This document shows, one piece after another, positions 8,792-18,542 of a stretch of 64,000 bases of DNA. The translations under genes and the position numbers were made by a program. Source of the stretch: Pseudochelatococcus lubricantis (GTDB lineage Bacteria; Pseudomonadota; Alphaproteobacteria; Rhizobiales; Beijerinckiaceae); the NCBI RefSeq assembly GCF_042432495.1, contig NZ_JBHLXC010000006.1:434001-498000 (forward strand), in the 5' to 3' direction. Under the pieces are notes generated by a model, which saw only the letters and a list, made by a program, of their open reading frames with translations, made no database searches and had not been told where the DNA came from. How positions within the stretch are numbered: position 1 is the stretch's first letter; each line of letters begins with the position of its first letter.

Positions 8792-9379
8792 ATGCCGACC
8801 ACCATGCCCTCCCCCGCGCCCGTCGGCCCCCGTCGCGGGCGCGAGCGCCGCCTGACGGGGCGCACGGTGCTGCTGTGCCTGATCGGCTTCTTCGGCGCTG
8901 TCGCCGCCGTCAATGTCGTGATGATCCGGGCCGCCATCTCCACGCACGGCGGCGCGGAAAAGATCAGCAGCTACCGCGCCGGCCTCAACTTCGCCCGGGA
9001 CCGCGAAGCCGCCGAGGCACAGAAGGCGCTCGGCTGGCAGGTGGACGTCATGCTGCCGCATCGCGCGGGCACGGTCGGTCTGAAGCCCGCCGGCGGTCAC
9101 GGATGCCTCGTGCCGCAACATGCCTGCGTCGCAACCGGCGCGACTTCCGTCTCCGTGAGGGATGCGCAGGGACGGCCGCTCGCGGGCCTCGAAGCGACAC
9201 TCGTCCTCGCCCACCCGACGGATTCGCGGCGCGATCGGTCGATCCCGCTCGCGGACAGGGGTAACGGCATCTATGAGGCCGACATCGCTGTCACGCCCGG
9301 GAACTGGAACCTCGACCTCGATATCGAGCGCAACGGCGAGCAGATGTTCCGCTCGTCGAGCCGCGTGGTGCTGAACTAG
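8792..9379 (+). CDS. ccoH: FixH/CcoH family assembly protein
   Basis: A 195-residue protein with one N-terminal transmembrane segment (about residues 25-47) and a periplasmic beta domain, the FixH layout. It interacts with cbb3 subunits during assembly in studied bacteria. It follows ccoG by 15 bases with AGGGGAACAG as ribosome site. The stop codon lies inside the left arm of a long perfect inverted repeat. Confidence 0.92.
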   Translation: MPTTMPSPAPVGPRRGRERRLTGRTVLLCLIGFFGAVAAVNVVMIRAAISTHGGAEKISSYRAGLNFARDREAAEAQKALGWQVDVMLPHRAGTVGLKPAGGHGCLVPQHACVATGATSVSVRDAQGRPLAGLEATLVLAHPTDSRRDRSIPLADRGNGIYEADIAVTPGNWNLDLDIERNGEQMFRSSSRVVLN

Positions 9380-9415
9380 AATCTGTCCTGTTTACGTTGA
9401 AACAGGACAGATTCT
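9378..9415. terminator. 16-bp perfect inverted repeat at the end of ccoH
   Basis: AGAATCTGTCCTGTTT (9378-9393) and its exact reverse complement (9400-9415) flank the 6-base loop ACGTTG. The left arm includes the last bases of the ccoH stop codon. It may be a strong terminator or attenuator before ccoI, or a member of a dispersed palindromic repeat family. No clear T-run follows. Confidence 0.8.
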
Positions 9416-9468
9416 CGATTCCTTATTTTGAGCGAATTCTGATCGGAACGCGCTCTGGGAGAGAGTCC

Positions 9469-11709
9469 ATGACAGCCGCCGCCCTCGACCTGACCGGCTT
9501 CATCCGCCATGAAAACGGCGCGGCGCGCCTCGACCTGGCTGTCGAGGGCATGACGTGCGCCGCCTGCATCGGCGAGATCGAGCACGGGCTGCAGGAATTG
9601 CCGGGCCTTGTCGGCGCGCGCGTCAACTACAGCCGCCACAGGCTCACGGTGAACTGGGACGAGCGGAGACTCACACCCTCCGCCATTCTCGATGCCCTTC
9701 GCCGCCTTGGCTACCGCGCCCAGCCCTATGTCGCGCGTGAGGCCGAAGAGGCTGAGGCGCAGCGCATGCAGCACCTGCTGAAATGCCTCGCCGTCGCGGG
9801 CTTCGCGTCGATGAACGTCATGCTGCTGTCGGTTTCGGTATGGGCGGGCAACGTGTCCGACATCACGCCCGAAACGCGCGACATGTTCCACTGGATCTCG
9901 GCGCTGATCGCCCTGCCGGCGGCAGCCTATGCCGGGCAGCCGTTCTTCTCCAGCGCCTGGCGGGCGATACGCAGCCGGCATCTCAACATGGACGTGCCGA
10001 TCACGCTCGGCATCATGCTGGGGCTCGGCATGTCCATCGTCGAGACCATGAACCACGCCGAGAATGCCTATTTCGACGCCGCCGTGACGCTGCTGTTCTT
10101 CCTGCTGTGCGGGCGGGTGCTCGATCAGGCCATGCGCCGCAAGACGCGCGCGGTTGCCGGCAATCTCGCGGCCCTCAAGGCGGCGACCGCCCGCCGCATC
10201 GAGGCCGACGGAACGCTGACCCTCACCCCGGCGGAGGCGTTGCGGCCCGGCGAGCGCGTGCAGGTGCTGCCGGGTGAGCGCGTGCCGGCGGACGGCCGGG
10301 CGCTTTCGGGCGAGAGCGCCGTCGACGAGAGCCTCATCACCGGCGAGACGCACCCGCGCGACGTCGCCTCCGGCGACACCGTGTACGCCGGCAGCCTGAA
10401 CCGCAACGGCACGCTGACGCTGGAGGTCACCGCCGCGGGCGAAGCCACGCTGATCGACGACATCGAGCGGCTGCTCGAAGCCGCGCAGGAGGGCCGCTCG
10501 CGCTACCTGCACCTGGCGGACCGGGCCGCCCGCGCCTACGCGCCCATCGTCCACGGCGCGGCACTGATCACGCTGGTCGTCTGGATGCTGACCGGCCATT
10601 CCTTCCACGACGCGGCGATCACGGCCATCGCGGTGCTCATCATCACCTGTCCCTGCGCGCTGGCGCTTGCCATTCCCGCCGTGCAGGTTGTAGCCGCGGG
10701 CACGCTTTTCCGGGCCAATCTCCTGCTCGGCTCCGGCGATGCGCTGGAGCGGCTGGCGGAGGCCGACACCATTGTCTTCGACAAGACCGGCACGCTGACC
10801 GTGCCCGATCCGCGTGTCGCCAATGCCCCCGACGTGCCGGCAGACCTGCTCGCGGTCGCGGGCCGGCTGGCTCTGTCGAGTTCGCATCCGCTGTCCGCCG
10901 CTGTCGCGCGGGAAGCCGGCCGCGCCGCGCCCTTCGAGGCGGTGGAGGAGCGTCCCGGTGAAGGGGTGCGAACCGTCGCGGGCGGCGTGGAGGCCCGGCT
11001 CGGCAGTCCGGCCTTCTGCGGCTTCACGGACCACCCGCAGCCTTCCGGCGCGGACACCTCGCTCGTCGCGGTGATGCTCGGCGACCGGCGCGCGCTGCTC
11101 GAAATCCGCCAGACGCTGCGCGCCGACGCGGTGAGGGTGGCGCGGGAGCTTGCGCGCCAGGGCCTGTCGCTGATCGTGCTGTCCGGCGACCGGCCCGATG
11201 CGGTGGCGCCGGTGGCCGGGCAGCTCGGCATCGAGGCCTGGCGGGGCGGATTGAAGCCGCAGGACAAGATCGCGGCGCTCGCCGCCCTGAAGGCGCAAGG
11301 CCGCAAGGTACTGATGGTGGGCGACGGCCTTAACGACGCGCCCGCGCTTGCCGCCGCGCATGTCTCGCTGTCTCCGGTGACGGCGGCCGATCTTACGCAG
11401 GCGCAGGCGGACGGCGTCTTCCTCGGCGACCGCCTCGCCCCCGTCCTCGCCGCCGTGAGGGTCAGCCGCCGGGCGCGGCGCCTGATGTTGCAGAACCTCG
11501 GCATCGCTGCCATTTATAACCTGATAGCGGTGCCGCTGGCCTTCCTCGGCCAGGTGACGCCGCTGGTGGCGGCGGTGGCGATGTCCGGCTCGTCGCTGCT
11601 GGTGACGGCGAACGCATTGCGCGCCCGCCTCGGCGCGGACAGGGACGCACGGGCGGAGCCCGCCGTGACGGCACCGCCGGGCGTCGCAATACAGGAGGGT
11701 TTGTCATGA
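9469..11709 (+). CDS. ccoI: Copper-exporting P1B-type ATPase CcoI
   Basis: A 746-residue copper pump that supplies copper to the periplasmic side for cbb3 oxidase maturation. It has an N-terminal heavy-metal domain (GMTCAAC, Cys30 and Cys33), the membrane CPC motif (394-396, TCPCALALAIP), the phosphorylation site DKTGT (Asp438) and the hinge motif GDGLNDAP. I chose ATG 9469, preceded by GGGAGAGAG; an earlier in-frame codon at 9397 lies inside the inverted repeat and is rejected. The stop overlaps ccoS (ATGA). Confidence 0.95.
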   Translation: MTAAALDLTGFIRHENGAARLDLAVEGMTCAACIGEIEHGLQELPGLVGARVNYSRHRLTVNWDERRLTPSAILDALRRLGYRAQPYVAREAEEAEAQRMQHLLKCLAVAGFASMNVMLLSVSVWAGNVSDITPETRDMFHWISALIALPAAAYAGQPFFSSAWRAIRSRHLNMDVPITLGIMLGLGMSIVETMNHAENAYFDAAVTLLFFLLCGRVLDQAMRRKTRAVAGNLAALKAATARRIEADGTLTLTPAEALRPGERVQVLPGERVPADGRALSGESAVDESLITGETHPRDVASGDTVYAGSLNRNGTLTLEVTAAGEATLIDDIERLLEAAQEGRSRYLHLADRAARAYAPIVHGAALITLVVWMLTGHSFHDAAITAIAVLIITCPCALALAIPAVQVVAAGTLFRANLLLGSGDALERLAEADTIVFDKTGTLTVPDPRVANAPDVPADLLAVAGRLALSSSHPLSAAVAREAGRAAPFEAVEERPGEGVRTVAGGVEARLGSPAFCGFTDHPQPSGADTSLVAVMLGDRRALLEIRQTLRADAVRVARELARQGLSLIVLSGDRPDAVAPVAGQLGIEAWRGGLKPQDKIAALAALKAQGRKVLMVGDGLNDAPALAAAHVSLSPVTAADLTQAQADGVFLGDRLAPVLAAVRVSRRARRLMLQNLGIAAIYNLIAVPLAFLGQVTPLVAAVAMSGSSLLVTANALRARLGADRDARAEPAVTAPPGVAIQEGLS

Positions 11710-11879
11710 CCGTATTGCTCATTCTTGTGCCGCTTGCGCTGACGCTCGGCCTCGGCGGGCTCGCCTGCTTCATGTGGTGCATGCGCAACGGCCAGTATGA
11801 CGATCTCGAAGGCGCGAGCCTGCGCGTGCTGAGCGACGACGACCTGCCCCCCGCCGCCCGCCCGGACCAGCGGGGATGA
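11706..11879 (+). CDS. ccoS: cbb3 assembly protein CcoS
   Basis: A 57-residue protein with one N-terminal transmembrane helix (about 2-23) and the family motif QYDDLEGASLRVL just after it. CcoS is needed for cofactor insertion into cbb3 oxidase. It overlaps ccoI at its start and the next gene at its end, both by ATGA, so the three are translationally coupled. Confidence 0.93.
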   Translation: MTVLLILVPLALTLGLGGLACFMWCMRNGQYDDLEGASLRVLSDDDLPPAARPDQRG

Positions 11880-13030
11880 GCCTGCCGATCGGCGAGTTCA
11901 CGGCCCGCGCCGGCAGGCTCGCCTGCCTGTGCGCGCCCTCCGTGCTGATCGATGATCGGGCCGTGAGCCGCCATGTCAACCGGCTGGCGGCGGGCTTTGC
12001 GCTTGCGGTGTTGTCGCAGGTGCTGATGGTCGGCACGCTGCCGCTTGCCGGGGCGTTTCTCGCGCCGCGGCCGTGGATGGCTCCCCTGCCCTATGCGGCC
12101 ATGCTGATCGGCGCGACGGTCGCCACCTTTCCTGCCTCCTTCCTGATGGACGCCTTCGGCCGCCGCGCGGCCTTCGCGCTCGGCGCGAGCCTCGGCATCG
12201 CCGGGGGTATCATGTCCGCCTGGGCGCTCCTCAACCAGCAGTTCATCCCGCTGATGCTGGGCGCGTTCTGGCTTGGCATCTCCAACGGTTTCGGACTGTT
12301 CTACCGCCACGCGGCAGCGAGCGTCACCGGCCCCGCCGACCGCAGGGCGGCTATCGCCGCCGTGTTCGGCGCCGGCGCGTTCGTCGGCCTGATCGCACCC
12401 TCGCTCGCCGGCTTCGCGGAAGGCCTCGCCGCGCCGCGCCTGTTCGTCGGCACGGCGCTGGCGGCAGCGGTGGCGCAGGTCGGCGCTTTCGCGCTGGCGC
12501 TGACCCTGCCGTCCGTCTCCCCACAGATGGCGGAAGCGCAGGCGGCCGAAATGCCAGCCGCGCGCACGCAGGACTGGCGGACGGTGATCGGCGCGACCTT
12601 CGCCGGCGTCGTGGCATGGATGGTCATGACCATGCTGATGGCCGCCGCTCCTCTCGCCATGGCCGGGTGCGGCCTTTCCCCCGGCCTCATCTTCGCGGGC
12701 ATCTCCTGGCATATGGTGGCGATGTACGCGCCCGCGCTCTTCACCGCGCATCTCCCGCAGGGCGTGACACCACCGCTGGTGGCGCTGGGCGGCCTGTTGC
12801 TGCTGGCACTCGGCGTGCCGGTTTTCGCAGCCGCGGAAACGGCGGCCGCGTTCACCCTGGCGCTGGCGCTGCTCGGCGCGGGCTGGTCGGTCTGCGTCGC
12901 GGGCACCACGCAATGGCTGCACGAAAACGGCCCGCCGTCCCGTCTCGTGCTGGCCCTGCACGACGGCACGGTGCTGCTGGCGGCCGTGCTCGGCGCACTG
13001 TTGGCGGGGCAGATTCCGCTTCCAGCCTGA
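11876..13030 (+). CDS. ccoA: MFS copper importer, CcoA-like
   Basis: A 384-residue major facilitator protein with about twelve membrane segments. It carries MTMLM (Met251-xxx-Met255) and HMVAM (His279-xxx-Met283). The 28-residue spacing between them equals that of the copper-binding motifs (M233xxxM237 and H261xxxM265, as I recall) in CcoA of Rhodobacter capsulatus, which imports copper for cbb3 oxidase. The start overlaps ccoS by ATGA. The first 35 residues are weakly hydrophobic and may be an extension. The gene symbol rests on motif plus context; no alignment was run. Confidence 0.8.
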   Translation: MSLPIGEFTARAGRLACLCAPSVLIDDRAVSRHVNRLAAGFALAVLSQVLMVGTLPLAGAFLAPRPWMAPLPYAAMLIGATVATFPASFLMDAFGRRAAFALGASLGIAGGIMSAWALLNQQFIPLMLGAFWLGISNGFGLFYRHAAASVTGPADRRAAIAAVFGAGAFVGLIAPSLAGFAEGLAAPRLFVGTALAAAVAQVGAFALALTLPSVSPQMAEAQAAEMPAARTQDWRTVIGATFAGVVAWMVMTMLMAAAPLAMAGCGLSPGLIFAGISWHMVAMYAPALFTAHLPQGVTPPLVALGGLLLLALGVPVFAAAETAAAFTLALALLGAGWSVCVAGTTQWLHENGPPSRLVLALHDGTVLLAAVLGALLAGQIPLPA

Positions 13031-13191
13031 GATCATGACATTCGTATGGAATCCGCCTTTGCGCGCGGCATGGCTGCACTGCAACATGGGCGATTGTTTT
13101 ACTATTCGAATTCGATAACGCTTACCGTCCGAACTGAATACCCTGCCCGCGCCGTGGCGCGGCAACGCATCTGCCGGCCGGAATCGCCTTT
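13031..13191 (+). promoter_or_regulatory. Short upstream region with palindrome
   Basis: The gap before the next MFS gene contains the 10-base palindrome TCGAATTCGA at 13106-13115 in locally AT-rich DNA. It could be an operator for the transporter, but no regulator gene is nearby. Confidence 0.25.
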
Positions 13192-14361
13192 ATGCCCCTG
13201 TCCCTGCTTGCTCTCGCCGCTGCATCGTTCTGCATCGGCACAACCGAATTCGTCATCATGGGCCTGCTGCCGGAAGTCGCCCAAGACCTCGGCGTCAGCA
13301 TTCCGGCTGCGGGGCATCTGGTGTCCGGCTACGCGCTCGGCGTGGTCGTGGGCGCGCCCATCGTGGCAATCGCCACAAACGGCCTGCCGCGAAAGGCGAC
13401 GCTGATCGCCCTCACCTGTGTGTTCATCTTCGGCAACGTGCTGTGCGCCATCGCGCCCAGCTACTGGCTGCTGATGGGCGCGCGCGTGGTGACGGCCTTC
13501 TGCCACGGCGCCTACTTCGGCATCGGTGCGGTGGTGGCGGCGGGCCTCGTGGCGCGCAACAGGCGCGCGCAGGCGGTGGCGCTCATGTTCGGCGGCCTGA
13601 CGCTGGCCAACATCCTCGGCGTCCCGGCCGGCACGGCGCTTGGCCAGCAGTGGGGGTGGCGCGCGACCTTCTGGGCCGTTGCGCTGATCGGCGTCGCGGC
13701 GGCGCTGGCGCTCGTGCTGCTCGTCCCCGCGAACATCGCCAACCCGAAGGCGAGCATCATGCGCGAGTTCCGCGTGCTCGGCAAATCGCAGGTGCTGCTT
13801 GCCATGGGCATGAGCGTGCTCGCTTCCGCCAGTCTGTTCTGCGTCTTCACCTATATCGCGCCTCTGCTGCGCGAGGTCTCGGGACTTGAGCCGCATCACG
13901 TGACGTGGGTGCTGCTGCTGTTCGGCGTGGGCATAACGATCGGCAACTTCCTCGGCGGCCGGCTGGCCGACTGGCGGCTAATGTCGTCGCTCGTCGGCAT
14001 TTTCACCGGGCTTATCGCCCTGCTCGTGGCGCTGCATTTCGCGGCTCCGATATGGCAGGCCGCCGTCGCGGTGATCTTCGTCTGGGGCATCGTGGATTTT
14101 GCGGTGACCGCGCCGCTCCAGCTCCGTGTCGTGGATACGGCGAGCGAGGCGCCGAATCTGGCGTCGAGCCTGAACCAGGCCGCCTTCAATCTCGGCAACG
14201 CGGGCGGCGCATGGATCGGCGGCACCGCGCTGACGCTGGGCGCGGGCTACGGCAGTCTGCCGCTGGTTTCCGCCGTGCTGGCGGCGGGCGGGCTCGGCCT
14301 CTGCCTGCTATCGCAGAATCTCGACCGGCGCGCCATCGGCGCACCCGCCCCCCTCACCTGA
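13192..14361 (+). CDS. MFS transporter, DHA1 (AraJ-like) family
   Basis: A 389-residue twelve-helix transporter. The opening FCIGTTEFVIMGLLPEVA is typical of the DHA1 family that includes AraJ and related drug or sugar efflux proteins. The substrate cannot be told. The preceding 161 bases separate it from the cco genes. Its 3' end overlaps the convergent cca gene by 54 bases. Confidence 0.85.
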   Translation: MPLSLLALAAASFCIGTTEFVIMGLLPEVAQDLGVSIPAAGHLVSGYALGVVVGAPIVAIATNGLPRKATLIALTCVFIFGNVLCAIAPSYWLLMGARVVTAFCHGAYFGIGAVVAAGLVARNRRAQAVALMFGGLTLANILGVPAGTALGQQWGWRATFWAVALIGVAAALALVLLVPANIANPKASIMREFRVLGKSQVLLAMGMSVLASASLFCVFTYIAPLLREVSGLEPHHVTWVLLLFGVGITIGNFLGGRLADWRLMSSLVGIFTGLIALLVALHFAAPIWQAAVAVIFVWGIVDFAVTAPLQLRVVDTASEAPNLASSLNQAAFNLGNAGGAWIGGTALTLGAGYGSLPLVSAVLAAGGLGLCLLSQNLDRRAIGAPAPLT

Positions 14362-15588
14362 AACCTCGCCGACCGCCAGCCTGAGCAGCGCGGCGAGTTG
14401 CGGTTTGTCGGCCGGACAGTCGGCGGCGAGCCAAAGCGCCTTCGCCCGCTCCAGCACCTGCCCCATTCGCGGCCCCGGCGGCACGCCCGCCGCCGCCACA
14501 TGCTTGCCCGTCAACGGAAACCGCGGTACCGCCTCTTCACCCTTCGCGAAGCTGGCCAGCAGCGCGCGCGCCGCTTCTTCCACACAGGGGCGCGGCTCGC
14601 CATCGACAATGGCCAGCGCATCGGCGACAGCGGCAACGCCGTGGAGCACGACGAGGCGGCGCAGCGTCCGGGTGTCGAGCGCCTCCCGCCTTCCATGCAG
14701 ATGCGCGATCAGCGCCGCCGCCTTTGACAGACGCTCGTGTTCGTCATTCGACAGCCGCAGTCGTTCGCGCAGCCGGTCGGCATCTTCCGCCACCGAAACC
14801 GAAAGGGCGAGAAGTCGCAGCGTGGCGTCTTCCGACTGGCCGCAAACACGGGCGAAGCGGCCGAGTTCCGCGACGCCGCCCGTCATCATGGACAACAGGC
14901 CCGCGTCGCTCAGCGTCGTGACCACCGCAGCCGCGCGACGCGCGACGAGGATGCGCAGCAATTCCGCCCGCACACGCTCGCGCGACAGGCGGAACAGCCC
15001 CGCCCGCTCGCGGATGCAGGCAGCGAAACCGTCCGCGTCGAGCACCGCCGCGCCATACTCGGCCGAGAAGCGGAAGAATCGCAGGATACGCAGGAAATCC
15101 TCGCGGATGCGTGTCGTGGCATCGCCGATGAAACGCACGCGCCGGGCCTCGATATCCGCGAGGCCGCCGGTAAAATCGTGGATGCGGCCGGACTTGTCGA
15201 GATAAAGGGCGTTGATGGTGAAGTCGCGCCGCTGCGCATCCTCGCCGAAATCGGTGCCGAAGGCCACCTCCGCGTGGCGGCCGTCGGTCTCGACGTCCCG
15301 GCGCAAGGTGGTGATCTCGAACGGGCGCCCGTCCGCGACGACGGTGACGGTGCCATGCTCGATGCCGGTCGGCACCGCCTTCAGCCCGGCTGCCCGCGCG
15401 AGACGCATGACATCGCGCGGGTGGGCGGTCGTCGCGCAGTCGATGTCCTTGACGGGCACGCCGAGCAGCGCGTTGCGCACCGCGCCGCCGACGACGCGCG
15501 TATCCGCGCCCTCGGCGTCCACCGCCGCGAGCACGCGCCGCAGCACCGCGTCGCCGAGCAGATCCCGGACGCACTGCGGCAGGCTCAT
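14308..15588 (-). CDS. cca: CCA tRNA nucleotidyltransferase
   Basis: Adds or repairs the CCA end of tRNAs; it could also be a poly(A) polymerase of the same family. The 426-residue protein has the class II signature VVGGAVRNALLG and the metal-binding pair Asp48/Asp50 (KDIDCAT), then RRDFTINALY. The start at 15588 overlaps the end of the DUF6111 gene (15585) by ATGA. The last 54 bases overlap the convergent MFS gene. Confidence 0.92.
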   Translation of the reverse strand: MSLPQCVRDLLGDAVLRRVLAAVDAEGADTRVVGGAVRNALLGVPVKDIDCATTAHPRDVMRLARAAGLKAVPTGIEHGTVTVVADGRPFEITTLRRDVETDGRHAEVAFGTDFGEDAQRRDFTINALYLDKSGRIHDFTGGLADIEARRVRFIGDATTRIREDFLRILRFFRFSAEYGAAVLDADGFAACIRERAGLFRLSRERVRAELLRILVARRAAAVVTTLSDAGLLSMMTGGVAELGRFARVCGQSEDATLRLLALSVSVAEDADRLRERLRLSNDEHERLSKAAALIAHLHGRREALDTRTLRRLVVLHGVAAVADALAIVDGEPRPCVEEAARALLASFAKGEEAVPRFPLTGKHVAAAGVPPGPRMGQVLERAKALWLAADCPADKPQLAALLRLAVGEVSGEGGGCADGAPVEILR

Positions 15589-15842
15589 TGGAAGTGCCCC
15601 GGCACCAGCTTGCCGTCCTCCAGATGCGAAGGCACATAGGCGCCCGCGTTTCGTTCGGCCGTCAGCCCGGCAATGACGAAGCCCACGATGGCGACGGCAA
15701 GTCCCGCGATGACGAGCCATGGCACGTGGCCGTCCCACGCCTCGCGGGTGAAGGGGCTGCGCCGGCGCAGAAAGAGATAGATGCCGAACAGGAAGAACGG
15801 GCTGAGAAACAGGACGAGCGCCTCGAAAACCGCTCTGCTCAT
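15585..15842 (-). CDS. DUF6111-type small membrane protein
   Basis: An 85-residue protein with two transmembrane segments (about 5-25 and 39-60) separated by a basic loop with RRRSPF, resembling DUF6111 proteins found next to cca in many Rhizobiales. Function unknown. I prefer ATG 15842, which begins directly at the first helix; ATG 15866 would add eight residues. It sits between the Nudix gene and cca in a tight minus-strand operon. Confidence 0.75.
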   Translation of the reverse strand: MSRAVFEALVLFLSPFFLFGIYLFLRRRSPFTREAWDGHVPWLVIAGLAVAIVGFVIAGLTAERNAGAYVPSHLEDGKLVPGHFQ

Positions 15843-15870
15843 CGCGCCGTTCCGCAGTTCGGACATGCTT

Positions 15871-16515
15871 TCATGGCCCGTAAAGCCTTTCGTAGAGGTT
15901 GCGGATGATTCCCGCCGTTGCTCCCCAGATATAGCGCTTGCCCCACGGCATTGCATAATAATGACGCAGCGTACCGTGCCATTCGCGCGCGTGGCGCTCG
16001 TGGTGGTTGACGTCCATGAGGAAATCGAGCGGCACCTCGAACACGTCGTCGACCTCTTCCGGGTTGGGTCGCGGCGTGAAGCGCGGATCGACGAGCCCCA
16101 CCACCGGCACGATGGCATAGCCGGTTGCTGACAGATAGCCGTCGAGATAGCCGAGCGGGCACACGAGTGAAGCCGGCAGGCCGATTTCCTCATCCGCCTC
16201 GCGCAGCGCTGCCGCGAGCGGCGACGGATCTTCCGGATCGATCTTGCCGCCGGGAAAGGAAATCTGCGCGGGGTGCTGGCGCAGTGTGGCGGCCCGCTGG
16301 GTCAGCAGCATGGTATAACGCACCCCCGACGGCGCCTCGTGCGGGATGAGCGGCACGAGCACGGCGGCAGGGCGGATGGGAGAGATGGACGGCAGCGGAT
16401 CGCCAAGCGCGTGGTCGCCCCCCGTGTGGGGGGCCGACCGGTCCGGCGGGTCGCGAACCAGGCGCGCCTTCAGGTGGGCAATAAGATCGTCGTCGGTGTA
16501 GCTCAGGCCTGTCAC
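15871..16515 (-). CDS. CoA pyrophosphatase (Nudix hydrolase)
   Basis: A 214-residue Nudix enzyme that probably splits coenzyme A to phosphopantetheine and 3',5'-ADP. It shows the CoA-specific signature LLTQR, LRQHPAQISFPGG, and a Nudix box with DPEDPSPLAAALREADEEIG. I chose a GTG start at 16515 that overlaps the DUF1285 stop (GTGA); reading further upstream runs into the DUF1285 gene in another frame. Confidence 0.88.
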   Translation of the reverse strand: MTGLSYTDDDLIAHLKARLVRDPPDRSAPHTGGDHALGDPLPSISPIRPAAVLVPLIPHEAPSGVRYTMLLTQRAATLRQHPAQISFPGGKIDPEDPSPLAAALREADEEIGLPASLVCPLGYLDGYLSATGYAIVPVVGLVDPRFTPRPNPEEVDDVFEVPLDFLMDVNHHERHAREWHGTLRHYYAMPWGKRYIWGATAGIIRNLYERLYGP

Positions 16516-17141
16516 GCCAGCTCCTCGCTGAAAAAGGCGGAGCGTTCGGCGATGGGGAAGAACGCCTCGCCGGAGGGGATGCCAACCATCATGCGGCCAT
16601 CGACCGTGCGCTCCTCCGCCAGCGCCAGCAGATCGGGCACCAGCGCGCGCGTCAGCCGCGCCCACAGGTCGCCGCGCACCTTCACATAGGGGCGGAAGCC
16701 GCCGGCGGCGTCCGTGCGGAAACACAGCGGGCAAGCCTCGCCCACCTCCACGGCATCGTCGACGTTTGTGCGGAAATGCACACGGCGCGACACGGAATCG
16801 ACGGCCATTTCAACGGCAAGGAACGGCACGTCGTCGACCTTTATCCCCACCTTTTCGAAAGGCGTGACGAGGACGTAGCGCTCCCCCTCGCGGCGCAGGA
16901 TGGAGGCGAAGAGGCGCACCAGCGCCGCGCGCCCGATAGGCGTGCCCTGGTAGAGCCAGGCGCCGTCGGCGGCAATCCGCATATCGATGTCACCGCAATC
17001 GGGCGGATTCCAGCGCTCCACACCCTCCCGCGCACCCGTGCCGCGCGCAGCCGAAAGCAGGCGCGCCAGCCCTTGCGGCGCGTCGTGCTGAACACCGGCC
17101 GGATCGCCGCCCGCCGGCTGCATCTCTGGCGCTCTTGTCAT
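16512..17141 (-). CDS. DUF1285 family protein
   Basis: A 209-residue protein of unknown function. The family pattern is visible: CGDIDMRIAADGAWLYQGTPI and then PFEKVGIKVDDVPFLAVEM. No signal peptide or membrane helix. ATG 17141 is preceded by GGGAGG at a good distance; an earlier codon at 17165 is less likely. It heads the minus-strand operon DUF1285, Nudix, DUF6111, cca and is divergent from moxR, a layout I know from other Rhizobiales. Confidence 0.85.
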   Translation of the reverse strand: MTRAPEMQPAGGDPAGVQHDAPQGLARLLSAARGTGAREGVERWNPPDCGDIDMRIAADGAWLYQGTPIGRAALVRLFASILRREGERYVLVTPFEKVGIKVDDVPFLAVEMAVDSVSRRVHFRTNVDDAVEVGEACPLCFRTDAAGGFRPYVKVRGDLWARLTRALVPDLLALAEERTVDGRMMVGIPSGEAFFPIAERSAFFSEELA

Positions 17142-17470
17142 CTTCGCCTCCCGGAATGGCGTCACCCGTCAACGCACGGTACAGCCATACGCATGCACGG
17201 TTGCCGTTTTTTTGCATCGCCCGATTCATGACACGGGTTAACATCATAACATAGTCATGATCGGCCTGATTCTCCGCGGTGGCGCTTGACTGGCGCCGCA
17301 CGGGCGCCCCACAACAGAAGGGCGAGTCGCGCCGGCATTCTGCGACTCGCTGAATCGCGGGAATAGCACTAGTTTACCGGTTCGGGCGTTTTCAGGCCGA
17401 AAAAGTGGTATCCACTTTTCTGACGACGCCAGACTGCAGAGAAACGCCAGGTTGCACAGGAACGGAAACG
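17142..17470. other. Divergent region, DUF1285 / moxR
   Basis: This 329-base gap carries a hairpin (GCGAGTCGC 17322-17330, GCGACTCGC 17342-17350, 11-base loop) and a short palindrome (17401-17419). Promoters for both directions should lie here, but no consensus is clear. Confidence 0.5.
17401..17419. repeat. Palindrome AAAAGTGG-TAT-CCACTTTT
   Basis: Two 8-base arms around 3 bases, 52 bases before the moxR start. Palindromes of this form are frequent between genes in Rhizobiales genomes as I remember them; their role is not established here. A position just before moxR would suit a regulator site or a dispersed repeat. Confidence 0.65.
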
Positions 17471-18490
<1,020 letters not shown>

Positions 18491-18542
18491 CGAATAAACT
18501 GATTGATTTGCAACTTGATACGTTTATTTCCTGAACAGGCCT
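18491..18542 (+). other. AT-rich spacer with inverted repeat, moxR to DUF58
   Basis: A 52-base gap noticeably richer in A and T than the genes around it. AATAAAC (18493-18499) and GTTTATT (18522-18528) form an inverted repeat. It may modulate expression between the two genes. Confidence 0.4.

Noticed and set aside
7349..13165. Several antisense frames of 560 to 660 codons across the cco assembly genes
   Set aside because: Each mirrors a well-supported gene and shows no conserved pattern.
15839..15873. Short minus-strand peptide MKACPNCGTAR resembling a zinc-ribbon start
   Set aside because: Only 11 codons before a stop, overlapping the Nudix and DUF6111 ends; the CPNC pattern is probably chance.
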